Assembly: GCA_016719295.1 (NCBI GenBank)
Contig: JADKAF010000001.1
Span: 1,674,001-1,738,000, forward strand
Direction: 5' to 3'
DNA: 64,000 bases
From: Planctomycetota bacterium
GTDB taxonomy: Bacteria > Planctomycetota > UBA1135 > JADKAF01
A program made the translations under genes and the position numbers. Position 1 is the stretch's first letter. Every line of letters begins with the position of its first letter. Of this stretch, positions 16,829-23,383 are shown piece after piece. Under the pieces are notes generated by a model, which did not search any database, was not told the origin of the DNA, and saw only the letters and a program-made list of their open reading frames with translations.

Positions 16829-17609
16829 GCGCACTGGCAAGGTCCTCTTCGTAGCCACGGCGCTCTGCGTCGTCTGTTCCGTCCTGGTATCGACGGCGGC
16901 GCTCGGTCTCCGCCCGCTCCAGGAAGAGAACGCGGTGAAGGAGATCAAGCGCAACATCCTCAGCGCGGCGGGGATGCTCCCCGAGAGCGGCACCTACGAC
17001 CTGGACCAGCTTTTCGCGGAGATGGAGACCTCGGTCATCGAGCTGAAGACCGGGGAGGTGGCGCAGGGCATCGATCCCAAGACCTTCGATCCCGCCGAAG
17101 CGGAGAAGGTCGCGGCGACGACGTTCAACGTCCCCGCGGCGAAGCTCGCGAAGGTCGGCATTCGCTCGCACGCGACGCGGATGAAGGTCTACGTGAAGCG
17201 CAGCGCGAGCGGCGGGGTCGAGACCGTGGTCCTGCCGATCCACGGCAAGGGCCTCTGGTCGACGATGTACGCGTTCCTGGCGCTCGAGTCCGACCTCCGC
17301 ACGGTGAAGAACCTCGTCTTCTACAAGCACGCCGAGACCCCGGGCCTCGGCGGCGAAGTCGACAATCCGCTCTGGCGCGCGCAGTGGCCGGGCAAGCAGC
17401 TCTTCGACGAGCAGAGCAACTACGACTTCAAGATCCTGAAAGGGCGCGTCCAACCGGGCTCAGCCAAGGCGAAGCAGCAGGCCGATGGCCTGAGCGGCGC
17501 GACGATCACGACCAACGGCGTGAACGGAACCATCGAGTACTGGATGGGCCCCGAAGGCTACGGCCCGTTCCTCCAGAAGCTCCGCGAGCAGGGGGCACGA
17601 CGTGGATAA
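16818..17609 (+). CDS. nqrC: Na+-NQR subunit C
   Basis: A 263-residue subunit with one N-terminal membrane helix (VLFVATALCVVCSVLVSTAA) and a periplasmic domain that carries FMN linked to threonine. The attachment motif is GLSGATITTNGV near residue 225, where the Thr of S-G-A-T accepts FMN from ApbE (encoded downstream). HAETPGLGGE and a conserved LWSTMYAFLAL precede it, both NqrC hallmarks. The ATG overlaps nqrB by 11 bp and its end overlaps nqrD by 8 bp, showing tight translational coupling. Confidence 0.96.
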   Translation: MSNERTGKVLFVATALCVVCSVLVSTAALGLRPLQEENAVKEIKRNILSAAGMLPESGTYDLDQLFAEMETSVIELKTGEVAQGIDPKTFDPAEAEKVAATTFNVPAAKLAKVGIRSHATRMKVYVKRSASGGVETVVLPIHGKGLWSTMYAFLALESDLRTVKNLVFYKHAETPGLGGEVDNPLWRAQWPGKQLFDEQSNYDFKILKGRVQPGSAKAKQQADGLSGATITTNGVNGTIEYWMGPEGYGPFLQKLREQGARRG

Positions 17610-18228
17610 GCACACCAAAGAAGTCCTGGTCCAGCCGATCTTCCGCAACAACCCGATCGCCCTGCAGGTCCTCGGGATCTGCTCCGCGCTCGCGGTGACC
17701 TCGAAGATGGCGCCGACGCTGGTCATGTGCATCTCGGTGATCATCACCGTGGCGCTCTCCAACGCCTCCGTCGCGGCGATCCGAGCCCACATCCCGAGCA
17801 GCATCCGCATCATCGTCCAGATGACCGTGATCGCCTCGCTCGTCATCGTGATCGAGCAGGTGCTGAAGGCCTTCGTCTACGACATCTACAAGAGCATGTC
17901 GGTGTTCGTCGGCCTGATCATCACCAACTGCATCGTGATGGGACGCGCCGAGGCCTTCGCGATGAAGAACCCGGTCGGCCTGTCCTTCCTGGACGGCATC
18001 GGCAACACCCTCGGCTACAGCGCGGTGCTGATCTCGGTCGCCGTGGTCCGCGAGCTCACCGGGTCCGGCAAGCTCTTCGGCTACTCGATCCTGCAACCCG
18101 CCACCGAGGGCGGCTGGTACGTGCCGAACGGCCTCATGCTGATGCCGCCGAGCGCCTTCTTCCTGATCGCGATCTTCATCTGGATCGTGCGCACCGTGTA
18201 CCCGAACCAGGTCGAGAAGGAGGGCTAG
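17602..18228 (+). CDS. nqrD: Na+-NQR subunit D
   Basis: A 208-residue membrane subunit with six hydrophobic segments, homologous to RnfE and NqrE. The opening KEVLVQPIFRNNPIALQVLG and the central FVGLIITNCIVMGRAEAFA are diagnostic; the TNC cysteine is one of the residues binding the [2Fe-2S] site shared between NqrD and NqrE in the membrane. GTG start at 17602 overlapping nqrC; nqrE begins four bases after the stop. Confidence 0.96.
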   Translation: MDKHTKEVLVQPIFRNNPIALQVLGICSALAVTSKMAPTLVMCISVIITVALSNASVAAIRAHIPSSIRIIVQMTVIASLVIVIEQVLKAFVYDIYKSMSVFVGLIITNCIVMGRAEAFAMKNPVGLSFLDGIGNTLGYSAVLISVAVVRELTGSGKLFGYSILQPATEGGWYVPNGLMLMPPSAFFLIAIFIWIVRTVYPNQVEKEG

Positions 18229-18232
18229 CCCG

Positions 18233-18844
18233 ATGCTCGAGCACTACCTGGGCCTCTTCGTGAAGTCGGTCTTCATCGAGAACATGGCCCTCTCCTTCTT
18301 CCTCGGGATGTGCACCTTCCTCGCCGTGTCGAAGAAGGTGGAGACCGCGCTCTCGCTCGGCATCGCCGTCACCTTCGTGCAGGCGATCACCGTCCCAGCG
18401 AACAACCTGGTCTTCAACCACCTCCTGAAGCCGGGCGCGCTGGCCTGGATGGGCCTGGAGAAGTCGGATCTCACCTTCCTGGGTCTCATCACCTACATCG
18501 GCATCGTCGCGGCGATCGTCCAGATCCTGGAGATGGGCCTCGATCGCTACGTGCCGACGCTCTACAACGCGCTCGGGATCTTCCTCCCGCTCATCACCGT
18601 GAACTGCGCGATCCTGGGCGGCACGCTGCTCATGGTCGAGCGCGACTACAGCTTCGGCGAGAGCGTGGTCTACGGCGTGGGCTCCGGCGCAGGCTGGGCG
18701 CTCGCGATCGTGGCCCTGGCGGGCGTGCGCGAGAAGCTGAAGTACAGCGACGTGCCGGACGGCCTGAAGGGCCTCGGCATCACCTTCATCACCGCGGGCC
18801 TGATGGCGCTGGCCTTCATGCTCTTCGGCGGCATTAGTCTGTGA
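18233..18844 (+). CDS. nqrE: Na+-NQR subunit E
   Basis: A 203-residue membrane subunit paired with NqrD. Recognised by LGLFVKSVFIENMALSFFLG, FLAVSKKVETA, ITVPANNLVFNHLL and LPLITVNCAILGG; the VNC cysteine mirrors the TNC of NqrD and completes the intramembrane iron site. It ends at a TGA at 18842-18844, immediately followed by the four-copy hairpin repeat rather than by nqrF. Confidence 0.96.
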   Translation: MLEHYLGLFVKSVFIENMALSFFLGMCTFLAVSKKVETALSLGIAVTFVQAITVPANNLVFNHLLKPGALAWMGLEKSDLTFLGLITYIGIVAAIVQILEMGLDRYVPTLYNALGIFLPLITVNCAILGGTLLMVERDYSFGESVVYGVGSGAGWALAIVALAGVREKLKYSDVPDGLKGLGITFITAGLMALAFMLFGGISL

Positions 18845-18845
18845 T

Positions 18846-18985
18846 AGCTGGGCCCAACACCTGACGGTGTTGGAGCGCGTAGCTGGGCCCAACACCTGAC
18901 GGTGTTGGAGCGCGTAGCTGGGCCCAACACCTGACGGTGTTGGAGCGCGTAGCTGGGCCCAACACCTGACGGTGTTGGAGCGCGT
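18846..18985 (+). repeat. Four perfect 35-bp tandem repeats, each a hairpin
   Basis: Identical 35-bp units begin at 18846, 18881, 18916 and 18951. Each contains CCAACACC-TGAC-GGTGTTGG, a perfect 8-bp stem with a TGAC loop, flanked by AGCTGGG and AGCGCGT. The array fills the gap between nqrE and nqrF inside the operon. The hairpins at 22656-22712 are the same family (same loop and trailing AGCG, with changes that preserve pairing). Units abut with no spacers, so this is not a CRISPR. Possible roles are transcript processing, attenuation that sets NqrF dose, or a REP-like element. Confidence 0.9.
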
Positions 18986-19035
18986 GTAGATCCAGCGCCA
19001 GGTGGTGCTGGGGCGATTGTGAGGACTGGACTCAG

Positions 19036-20259
19036 ATGATCTTCGACATCTTCGTCGGCGTCGCGATGTTCACCGTCGTGGTGCTGGCGCTCGTGGTGAT
19101 GATCCTGGCAGCGCGCACGAAGCTCGTGGCGAGCGGCCCGGTCAAGATCCTGATCAACGATCAGAAGACCGTGGAGGTCTCGGCCGGCGGGAAGCTCCTG
19201 AACGTCCTCGCGGACCAGGGCATCTTCGTCTCCTCGGCCTGCGGCGGCGGCGGCACCTGCGCACAGTGCAAGGTGAAGGTCTTCGAGGGTGGAGGCGACA
19301 TCCTCCCCACCGAGCTGAACCACATCAACAAACGCGACGCGGCCTGCGGCCTCCGCCTCTCCTGCCAGGTGGCGGTGAAGCAGAACATGAAGATCGAGGT
19401 GCCCCACGAGGCCTTCGACTCCCGCAAGTGGAACTGCACCGTCCGCTCGAACGACAACGTCGCGACCTTCATCAAGGAGCTCGTGCTCGAGCTGCCCACG
19501 GGGGAAGCGGTCGACTTCAAGGCTGGCGGCTACATCCAGATCGAGCGCCCGCCCGGCAGCGTCGAGTACAAGAATTTCGAGGTCCCGCAGCGCTTCCGCG
19601 ACGACTGGGACAAGTTCAACCTCTGGCGCTACAAGTCGACCACCGACGAGCAGGTGATCCGCGCCTACTCGATGGCGAACTACCCGGGCGAGAAGGGCAT
19701 CATCATGCTGAATGTCCGCGTGGCGACGCCCCCGCCGCGCCTCCCCGACGTCGAGCCCGGCAAGATGTCCTCCTTCATCTTCAACCTGAAGAAGGGCGAC
19801 AAGGTCACGATCTCGGGTCCCTACGGCGAGTTCTTCATCAAGGACACGCAGAACGAGATGATCTACATCGGCGGCGGCGCCGGCATGGCCCCCCTCCGCT
19901 CGCACATCTTCGAGCTCTTCAAGAACCGCAAGTCGAACCGCAAGGTCTCCTACTGGTACGGCGGGCGCTCTCTGCGCGAGCTCTTCTATACCGAGCACTT
20001 CCGCGGCATCGAGGCGGAGTTCCCGAACTTCAAGTACAACATCGCGCTCTCGGAGCCGCTGCCGGAGGACAACTGGACCGGCTACAAGGGCTTCATCCAC
20101 CAGGTGCTCTTCGAGAACTACCTGAAGAACCACCCGGCGCCCGAGGACATCGAGTACTACCTCTGCGGCCCGCCCATGATGCTGCAGGCCTGCTTCAAGA
20201 TGCTCGACTCCCTCGGCGTCGAGAAGGACAACATCGCCTTCGATGACTTCGGCAGCTAA
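19036..20259 (+). CDS. nqrF: Na+-NQR subunit F (NADH dehydrogenase module)
   Basis: A 407-residue NADH-oxidising subunit. One N-terminal membrane helix (MFTVVVLALVVMILAA) is followed by a plant-type [2Fe-2S] ferredoxin domain with SACGGGGTCAQCKV near residue 70-83 and the fourth Cys in LRLSCQV. Next come an FAD domain (RAYSMANYPGEKG) and an NADH domain (YIGGGAGMAPLRSH, YYLCGPPMM, ending in the Phe-rich AFDDFGS tail). All cofactor motifs are present. It lies 51 bp after the repeat array, has only a weak GAGG upstream, and overlaps the longest apbE reading by 17 bp. Confidence 0.96.
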   Translation: MIFDIFVGVAMFTVVVLALVVMILAARTKLVASGPVKILINDQKTVEVSAGGKLLNVLADQGIFVSSACGGGGTCAQCKVKVFEGGGDILPTELNHINKRDAACGLRLSCQVAVKQNMKIEVPHEAFDSRKWNCTVRSNDNVATFIKELVLELPTGEAVDFKAGGYIQIERPPGSVEYKNFEVPQRFRDDWDKFNLWRYKSTTDEQVIRAYSMANYPGEKGIIMLNVRVATPPPRLPDVEPGKMSSFIFNLKKGDKVTISGPYGEFFIKDTQNEMIYIGGGAGMAPLRSHIFELFKNRKSNRKVSYWYGGRSLRELFYTEHFRGIEAEFPNFKYNIALSEPLPEDNWTGYKGFIHQVLFENYLKNHPAPEDIEYYLCGPPMMLQACFKMLDSLGVEKDNIAFDDFGS

Positions 20260-21388
20260 CCAGAGCGTCGGTCATCTCACGCCCGATCGATCGCGCGGCC
20301 CTGGCCGCGCGATCGATCGCGTGCTTTCCACCGCACATCAGCATCTGCGTCGAGGCGCCGCAGCCACAGCGCTCCTCGCCTTGCTGCTCGCGAGCTGCTC
20401 GGGCCCCGAGCAAGAGCTCCTGCTCCTGCGCGGCGAGAGCATGGGGACCACGTGGAGCGTGCAGCTCGCGCTCGAAGCGGGACGCCACATGGCGGAAGCC
20501 GAGCTCGTCGCGCTGCAGACCGCGCTGAAGGCCGAGCTGGTTCGAGTGAACGACGAGATGTCGACCTATCTCGAGACCTCGGAGCTCGCGCGCTTCAACG
20601 CCTCGACCTCCACGGACTGGCAGCCGGTCTCCGCGCCGTTGGCGCAGATCTGCGCGCAGGCGCTCCAAGTCGGTGCCAAGAGCGATGGACTCTACGACGT
20701 CACCGTAGCTCCCTTGGTCGAGCTCTGGGGCTTCGGGCCCGGGCCGAACAAGGGTAGGACGACCGTGCCGAGCGATGCCGAGATCACCGCGGTGCTCGCC
20801 GTCGTCGGGCAAGCGAAGCTCGAGGTGCGGACCGATCCGCCCGCGCTGAAGAAGAGCGTCGGCGGCTTGAAGGTAGATCTCTCCTCCATCGCGAAGGGGC
20901 ACGGGGTGGATCGCCTCGCGGCGCGGCTCGACTCGAGCGGGTTCAGCGCCTGGTTCGTGGAGATCGGCGGCGAGGTCCGCACGCGCGGCGAGAAGACGAA
21001 GGGGCAGCCTTGGCGCCTCGGCATCGAGCGCCCGAGCTCGGGCGAGCGCGCCCTGCAGCGCTTGGTCGAGCTGCGCGACGCCGCGGTCGCGACCTCGGGC
21101 AACTACCGGAATTTCTTCGAGTCCGGCGGACAGCGCTACGCGCACACCCTCGATCCCCGCACGGGTCGCCCCGCCGCGAGCGCACCGGCCTCGGTGAGCG
21201 TGTTCGCCTCGACCTGCGCCGAGGCCGATGCCTGGGCCACGGCGCTGATGGCCCTCGGCGCGGATCGGGGCTTCGAAGTCGCCGAGCGCGAGCAGATCGC
21301 CGCCCTCTTCCTCCTTCCGGACGCGCAGGGAGGCTTCGAAGAGAAGCCGACGTCGGCCTATCATCGCTTCGGCCGGGGCCGCCCCTGA
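20243..21388 (+). CDS. apbE: FAD:protein FMN transferase, lipoprotein
   Basis: ApbE moves FMN from FAD onto threonines of target proteins such as NqrB and NqrC; here it sits directly behind nqrF. The protein has a lipoprotein signal (TALLALLLASC, lipobox Cys) and then the ApbE sequence: GESMGTTWSVQL, VNDEMSTYLETSELARFN, GLKVDLSSIAKGHGVDRL, EIGGEVRTRG and YAHTLDPRTGRPA. Two starts are possible. The ATG at 20243 overlaps nqrF by 17 bp and gives 381 residues with a long pre-signal tail that translates through the 17-bp palindrome. The GTG at 20321 gives about 355 residues with a normal signal length. The second is more natural as protein, but its ribosome-binding site would be in the hairpin. 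Confidence 0.93.
   Translation: MTSAANQSVGHLTPDRSRGPGRAIDRVLSTAHQHLRRGAAATALLALLLASCSGPEQELLLLRGESMGTTWSVQLALEAGRHMAEAELVALQTALKAELVRVNDEMSTYLETSELARFNASTSTDWQPVSAPLAQICAQALQVGAKSDGLYDVTVAPLVELWGFGPGPNKGRTTVPSDAEITAVLAVVGQAKLEVRTDPPALKKSVGGLKVDLSSIAKGHGVDRLAARLDSSGFSAWFVEIGGEVRTRGEKTKGQPWRLGIERPSSGERALQRLVELRDAAVATSGNYRNFFESGGQRYAHTLDPRTGRPAASAPASVSVFASTCAEADAWATALMALGADRGFEVAEREQIAALFLLPDAQGGFEEKPTSAYHRFGRGRP
20284..20319 (+). repeat. 17-bp perfect inverted repeat between nqrF and apbE
   Basis: CGATCGATCGCGCGGCC (20284-20300) is matched exactly by its reverse complement at 20303-20319 with only CT between. It lies just after the nqrF stop and ends one base before an in-frame GTG (20321) that could start apbE. 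It may be a terminator/attenuator or protein-binding palindrome; no T-tract follows. Confidence 0.8.
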
Positions 21389-21396
21389 CCCTCCCG

Positions 21397-21433
21397 CTGC
21401 ACAGCAAAGGTGCCGGGCACCTACCCTGTGCAG
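21397..21433 (+). repeat. Nested hairpin between apbE and nqrM
   Basis: Outer arms CTGCACAG/CTGTGCAG enclose an inner AGGTGCC-G-GGCACCT palindrome in the 83-bp gap between apbE and nqrM. It could fold as a two-level stem. It may be an RNA processing or attenuation site; termination is unlikely if nqrM is co-transcribed. Confidence 0.5.
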
Positions 21434-21471
21434 TGCCCGCGCGGAGCTCCTTCGATCAGGATTGCCTTCCC

Positions 21472-21690
21472 ATGGGTACCTTCCTCGCCACCCTGCTCTT
21501 CTTCGCCGCGTTCACGCTCCTGATGGCCGTCGGCGTCCTCTTCGCGCGAAAGCCGCTGAAGGGGAGTTGCGGCGGGCTCAGCGCGCTGGCCGATCGGACC
21601 GGGAGCGGTCCGCTCTGCGAGACCTGCGGCGAGGACCCGCGCACGAAGGCCGAGCCCTGCGGTGAAGCTCTCGAGCAGCGCTCCGGCTAG
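21472..21690 (+). CDS. nqrM: Na+-NQR maturation protein NqrM (DUF539)
   Basis: A 72-residue membrane protein: one hydrophobic segment (FLATLLFFAAFTLLMAVGVLF) followed by KPLKGSCGGLSAL and a CETCGED motif. The N-terminal helix plus the cysteines in KGSCGG and CxxC define the NqrM/DUF539 family, needed to deliver or assemble the iron centre of Na+-NQR in Vibrio. ATG at 21472; stop TAG at 21688-21690. Its position behind apbE completes the locus. Convergent with the pentapeptide-repeat gene 24 bp away. Confidence 0.9.
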   Translation: MGTFLATLLFFAAFTLLMAVGVLFARKPLKGSCGGLSALADRTGSGPLCETCGEDPRTKAEPCGEALEQRSG

Positions 21691-21714
21691 CGCGGACTCC
21701 GCCGCGGATGGCGT

Positions 21715-22134
21715 TCAGCCGCCGAGGAAGCTCGCGCCGCTGAGATCGGCATCGCTGAGGTCCGCGCCGGCCAGCCGGGCCCCTGCGAGCTTCGCCCCGC
21801 GGAGGTCGGCGAGCTGGCAGAGCGCCTTCAGGAGCGAGGCGCCCGAGAGATCCGCGCTGACGAAGAGCGCCCCCTCGGCGCGAGCCCCGTCGAGCCGGGC
21901 TTCGCGCAGATCGGCGCCTTCGAGGTCGGCCCAGCGCAAGTCGGCTTCGCGCAGATCGGCCCAGCGGAGGTCGGCGCCGCGGAGGTCCGCGAAGGGCAGC
22001 TCCGCGCCGCGCAGCACCGCTCCGCGGAGGTCGGCGCCAGAGAGATCGGCTCGGTGGCGCCAGAGCCCGCTCGAGAGAGAGCGCAGCGCGTCGGCACCGG
22101 CGCGGGCGAGCAGGAGGTGTCGCGGATCGGCCAT
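21715..22134 (-). CDS. Pentapeptide repeat protein
   Basis: A 139-residue protein. After about 28 N-terminal residues it consists of some 22 consecutive A(D/x)Lxx pentapeptides (ADLSG, ADLRG, ADLRW, ...), which fold as a right-handed quadrilateral beta helix. No signal peptide or membrane segment is present. Functions in the family vary (DNA-mimic gyrase protection, adaptor roles) and cannot be assigned here. The start MADPRHLLLARAG at 22132-22134 has an excellent AAGGAGGG site just upstream and is preferred over a longer frame beginning near 22350. Confidence 0.85.
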   Translation of the reverse strand: MADPRHLLLARAGADALRSLSSGLWRHRADLSGADLRGAVLRGAELPFADLRGADLRWADLREADLRWADLEGADLREARLDGARAEGALFVSADLSGASLLKALCQLADLRGAKLAGARLAGADLSDADLSGASFLGG

Positions 22135-22387
22135 GCCCTCCTTCTGCAAGCTCGAGAGCTCGGGCTCAAGGGCCGTTCGCTCCGGTGGCCACGAGGAAAA
22201 GCTCCCCGCGGCCCCTTGACCCCCGCGCGCCAGACGGCATCCTGTTCCGTCTTCCGGACCGGCCGGAGGGCTCCCGCGCGAGCTTTGCCCCGGCGCGTCG
22301 ATCCGATCATCTCGATCCCCGACGACCGCGTCCTGGATCCACCCGAACATGTGAACGCCGGCTCGGTCCGGCCGTAGAGGAACTACC

Positions 22388-22633
22388 GTGCAAGAGGGTA
22401 TCCATCCTCGCTATCACCTCGTCGTCTTTCGCGACGAGGGTGCGAACTTCGAGCTGCTGACCCGCTCCACCTTGGGCTCCGACAAGAAGATCAAGTGGAA
22501 GGACGGCAACGAGTACCCGCTGGTGTACCTCGACATCTCCAGCGCTTCGCACCCGTTCTTCACCGGCACCCAGAAGCTGGTCGACGCTGCCGGTCGCATC
22601 GAGAAGTTCAACAAGCGCTACCGCCGCGGTTGA
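22388..22633 (+). CDS. rpmE2: 50S ribosomal protein L31 type B (zinc-free)
   Basis: An 81-residue L31 of type B. It has the diagnostic MQEGIHPRYHLVVFRDEG start, EYPLVYLDISSASHPFFTG, and the end RIEKFNKRYRRG. No cysteine is present, so it is the zinc-independent (C-minus) paralogue, in many bacteria induced by zinc limitation through Zur. No Zur box is recognised in the upstream gap (22135-22387), which otherwise looks empty. GTG start at 22388 with GAGGAAC upstream. The zinc-free form of S14 follows 214 bp downstream. Confidence 0.93.
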   Translation: MQEGIHPRYHLVVFRDEGANFELLTRSTLGSDKKIKWKDGNEYPLVYLDISSASHPFFTGTQKLVDAAGRIEKFNKRYRRG

Positions 22634-22655
22634 GCGCGGCAGGACGTTCTCGCCC

Positions 22656-22712
22656 CACACCTGACGGTGTGAGAGCGCAGCTGCCTCACGGCCCCACACC
22701 TGACGGTGTGGG
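22656..22712 (+). repeat. Two TGAC-loop hairpins of the same family as the nqr array
   Basis: CACACC-TGAC-GGTGTG at 22656-22671 and CCCACACC-TGAC-GGTGTGGG at 22693-22712. Both share the TGAC tetraloop, the ACC/GGT closing pairs and the trailing GAGCG with the repeats at 18846-18985. Base differences are paired (AACACC/GGTGTT against CACACC/GGTGTG), which suggests that the structure is kept. They lie just after rpmE2. Confidence 0.75.
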
Positions 22713-22754
22713 AGCGAAGCAACACTCCATCGATTCCCTCGCGCATCTCGCGCC

Positions 22755-22847
22755 GAAGCAACCCGACGTCGAAGCTGCCTAACGCCGAAGCTACCTGACG
22801 CCGAAGCTGCCTGACACCGAAGCTACCCGACACCTAAGCTACCCGAC
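22755..22847 (+). repeat. Six 16-bp direct repeats abutting the rpsN start codon
   Basis: Units of the form GAAGCTRCCYGACRCC start at 22755, 22771, 22787, 22803, 22819 and 22835; the last runs straight into the ATG of rpsN at 22848. The array takes the place where a Shine-Dalgarno site would be expected, and no such site is visible. The unit is not a multiple of three and is not coding. Confidence 0.8.
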
Positions 22848-23153
22848 ATGGTCAAGACCTCTCTCCTCGTCCGCAACGAACGCCGCCGTCTGGCAGGCAT
22901 CAAGACCGCCGCGAAGCGCGCCGCGCTGAAGCAGACGGCGATCGATCCGAGCAAGAGCGACGACGAGCGCGAAGCGGCGCGCGTCGCTCTCCAGAAGATG
23001 CCGCGCAACTCGAACCCGTGCCGCGTGAAGAACCGCTGCATGCTCACGGGACGCGGCCACGCCTATTACCGCAAGTTCGGCATCTCGCGCATCATGCTGC
23101 GCGAGCTCGCGCACCTCGGTGAGCTCCCCGGCGTGATGAAGGCGAGCTGGTGA
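22848..23153 (+). CDS. rpsN: 30S ribosomal protein S14 (long, zinc-free form)
   Basis: A 101-residue S14 of the long bacterial type: VKTSLLVRNERRRLAGI at the start and CRVKNRCMLTGRGHAYYRKFGISRIMLRELA in the second half. It lacks the CxxC...CxxC zinc ribbon of the short S14 and so does not need zinc. It follows zinc-free rpmE2, a pairing seen in Zur-controlled sets of alternative ribosomal proteins. ATG immediately after the sixth 16-bp repeat. The 230 bp between its stop and the DUF1552 gene shows nothing recognisable. Confidence 0.93.
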   Translation: MVKTSLLVRNERRRLAGIKTAAKRAALKQTAIDPSKSDDEREAARVALQKMPRNSNPCRVKNRCMLTGRGHAYYRKFGISRIMLRELAHLGELPGVMKASW

Positions 23154-23383
23154 GAATCCGGCGGGAGCGGCGCTCATCGCAGCGCGGCTCTCGCGATCGC
23201 TTGGCGCGGCCGCGCCAGCGAACGACGGGCTCACGGGATCTCGAGGAACGATGCGCTGCGCGCGCGGACGCTCTCATGGGAGTGCACCGCGCGCGCGCTC
23301 GTTTCTCTGCTTCACGCTCCTGAGCCGCCATCGCCGAGGCGGCCGAGCTCGCGCGGAGGATGGGCCGCGCGAGCGCAGAACGC

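Noticed and set aside
18846..18985. CRISPR array
   Set aside because: The repeats abut each other without spacers, no cas gene is near, and each unit is a complete hairpin.
23154..23383. Gene between rpsN and the DUF1552 gene
   Set aside because: Only short, strongly Arg-rich frames occur, with no start signals or motifs.
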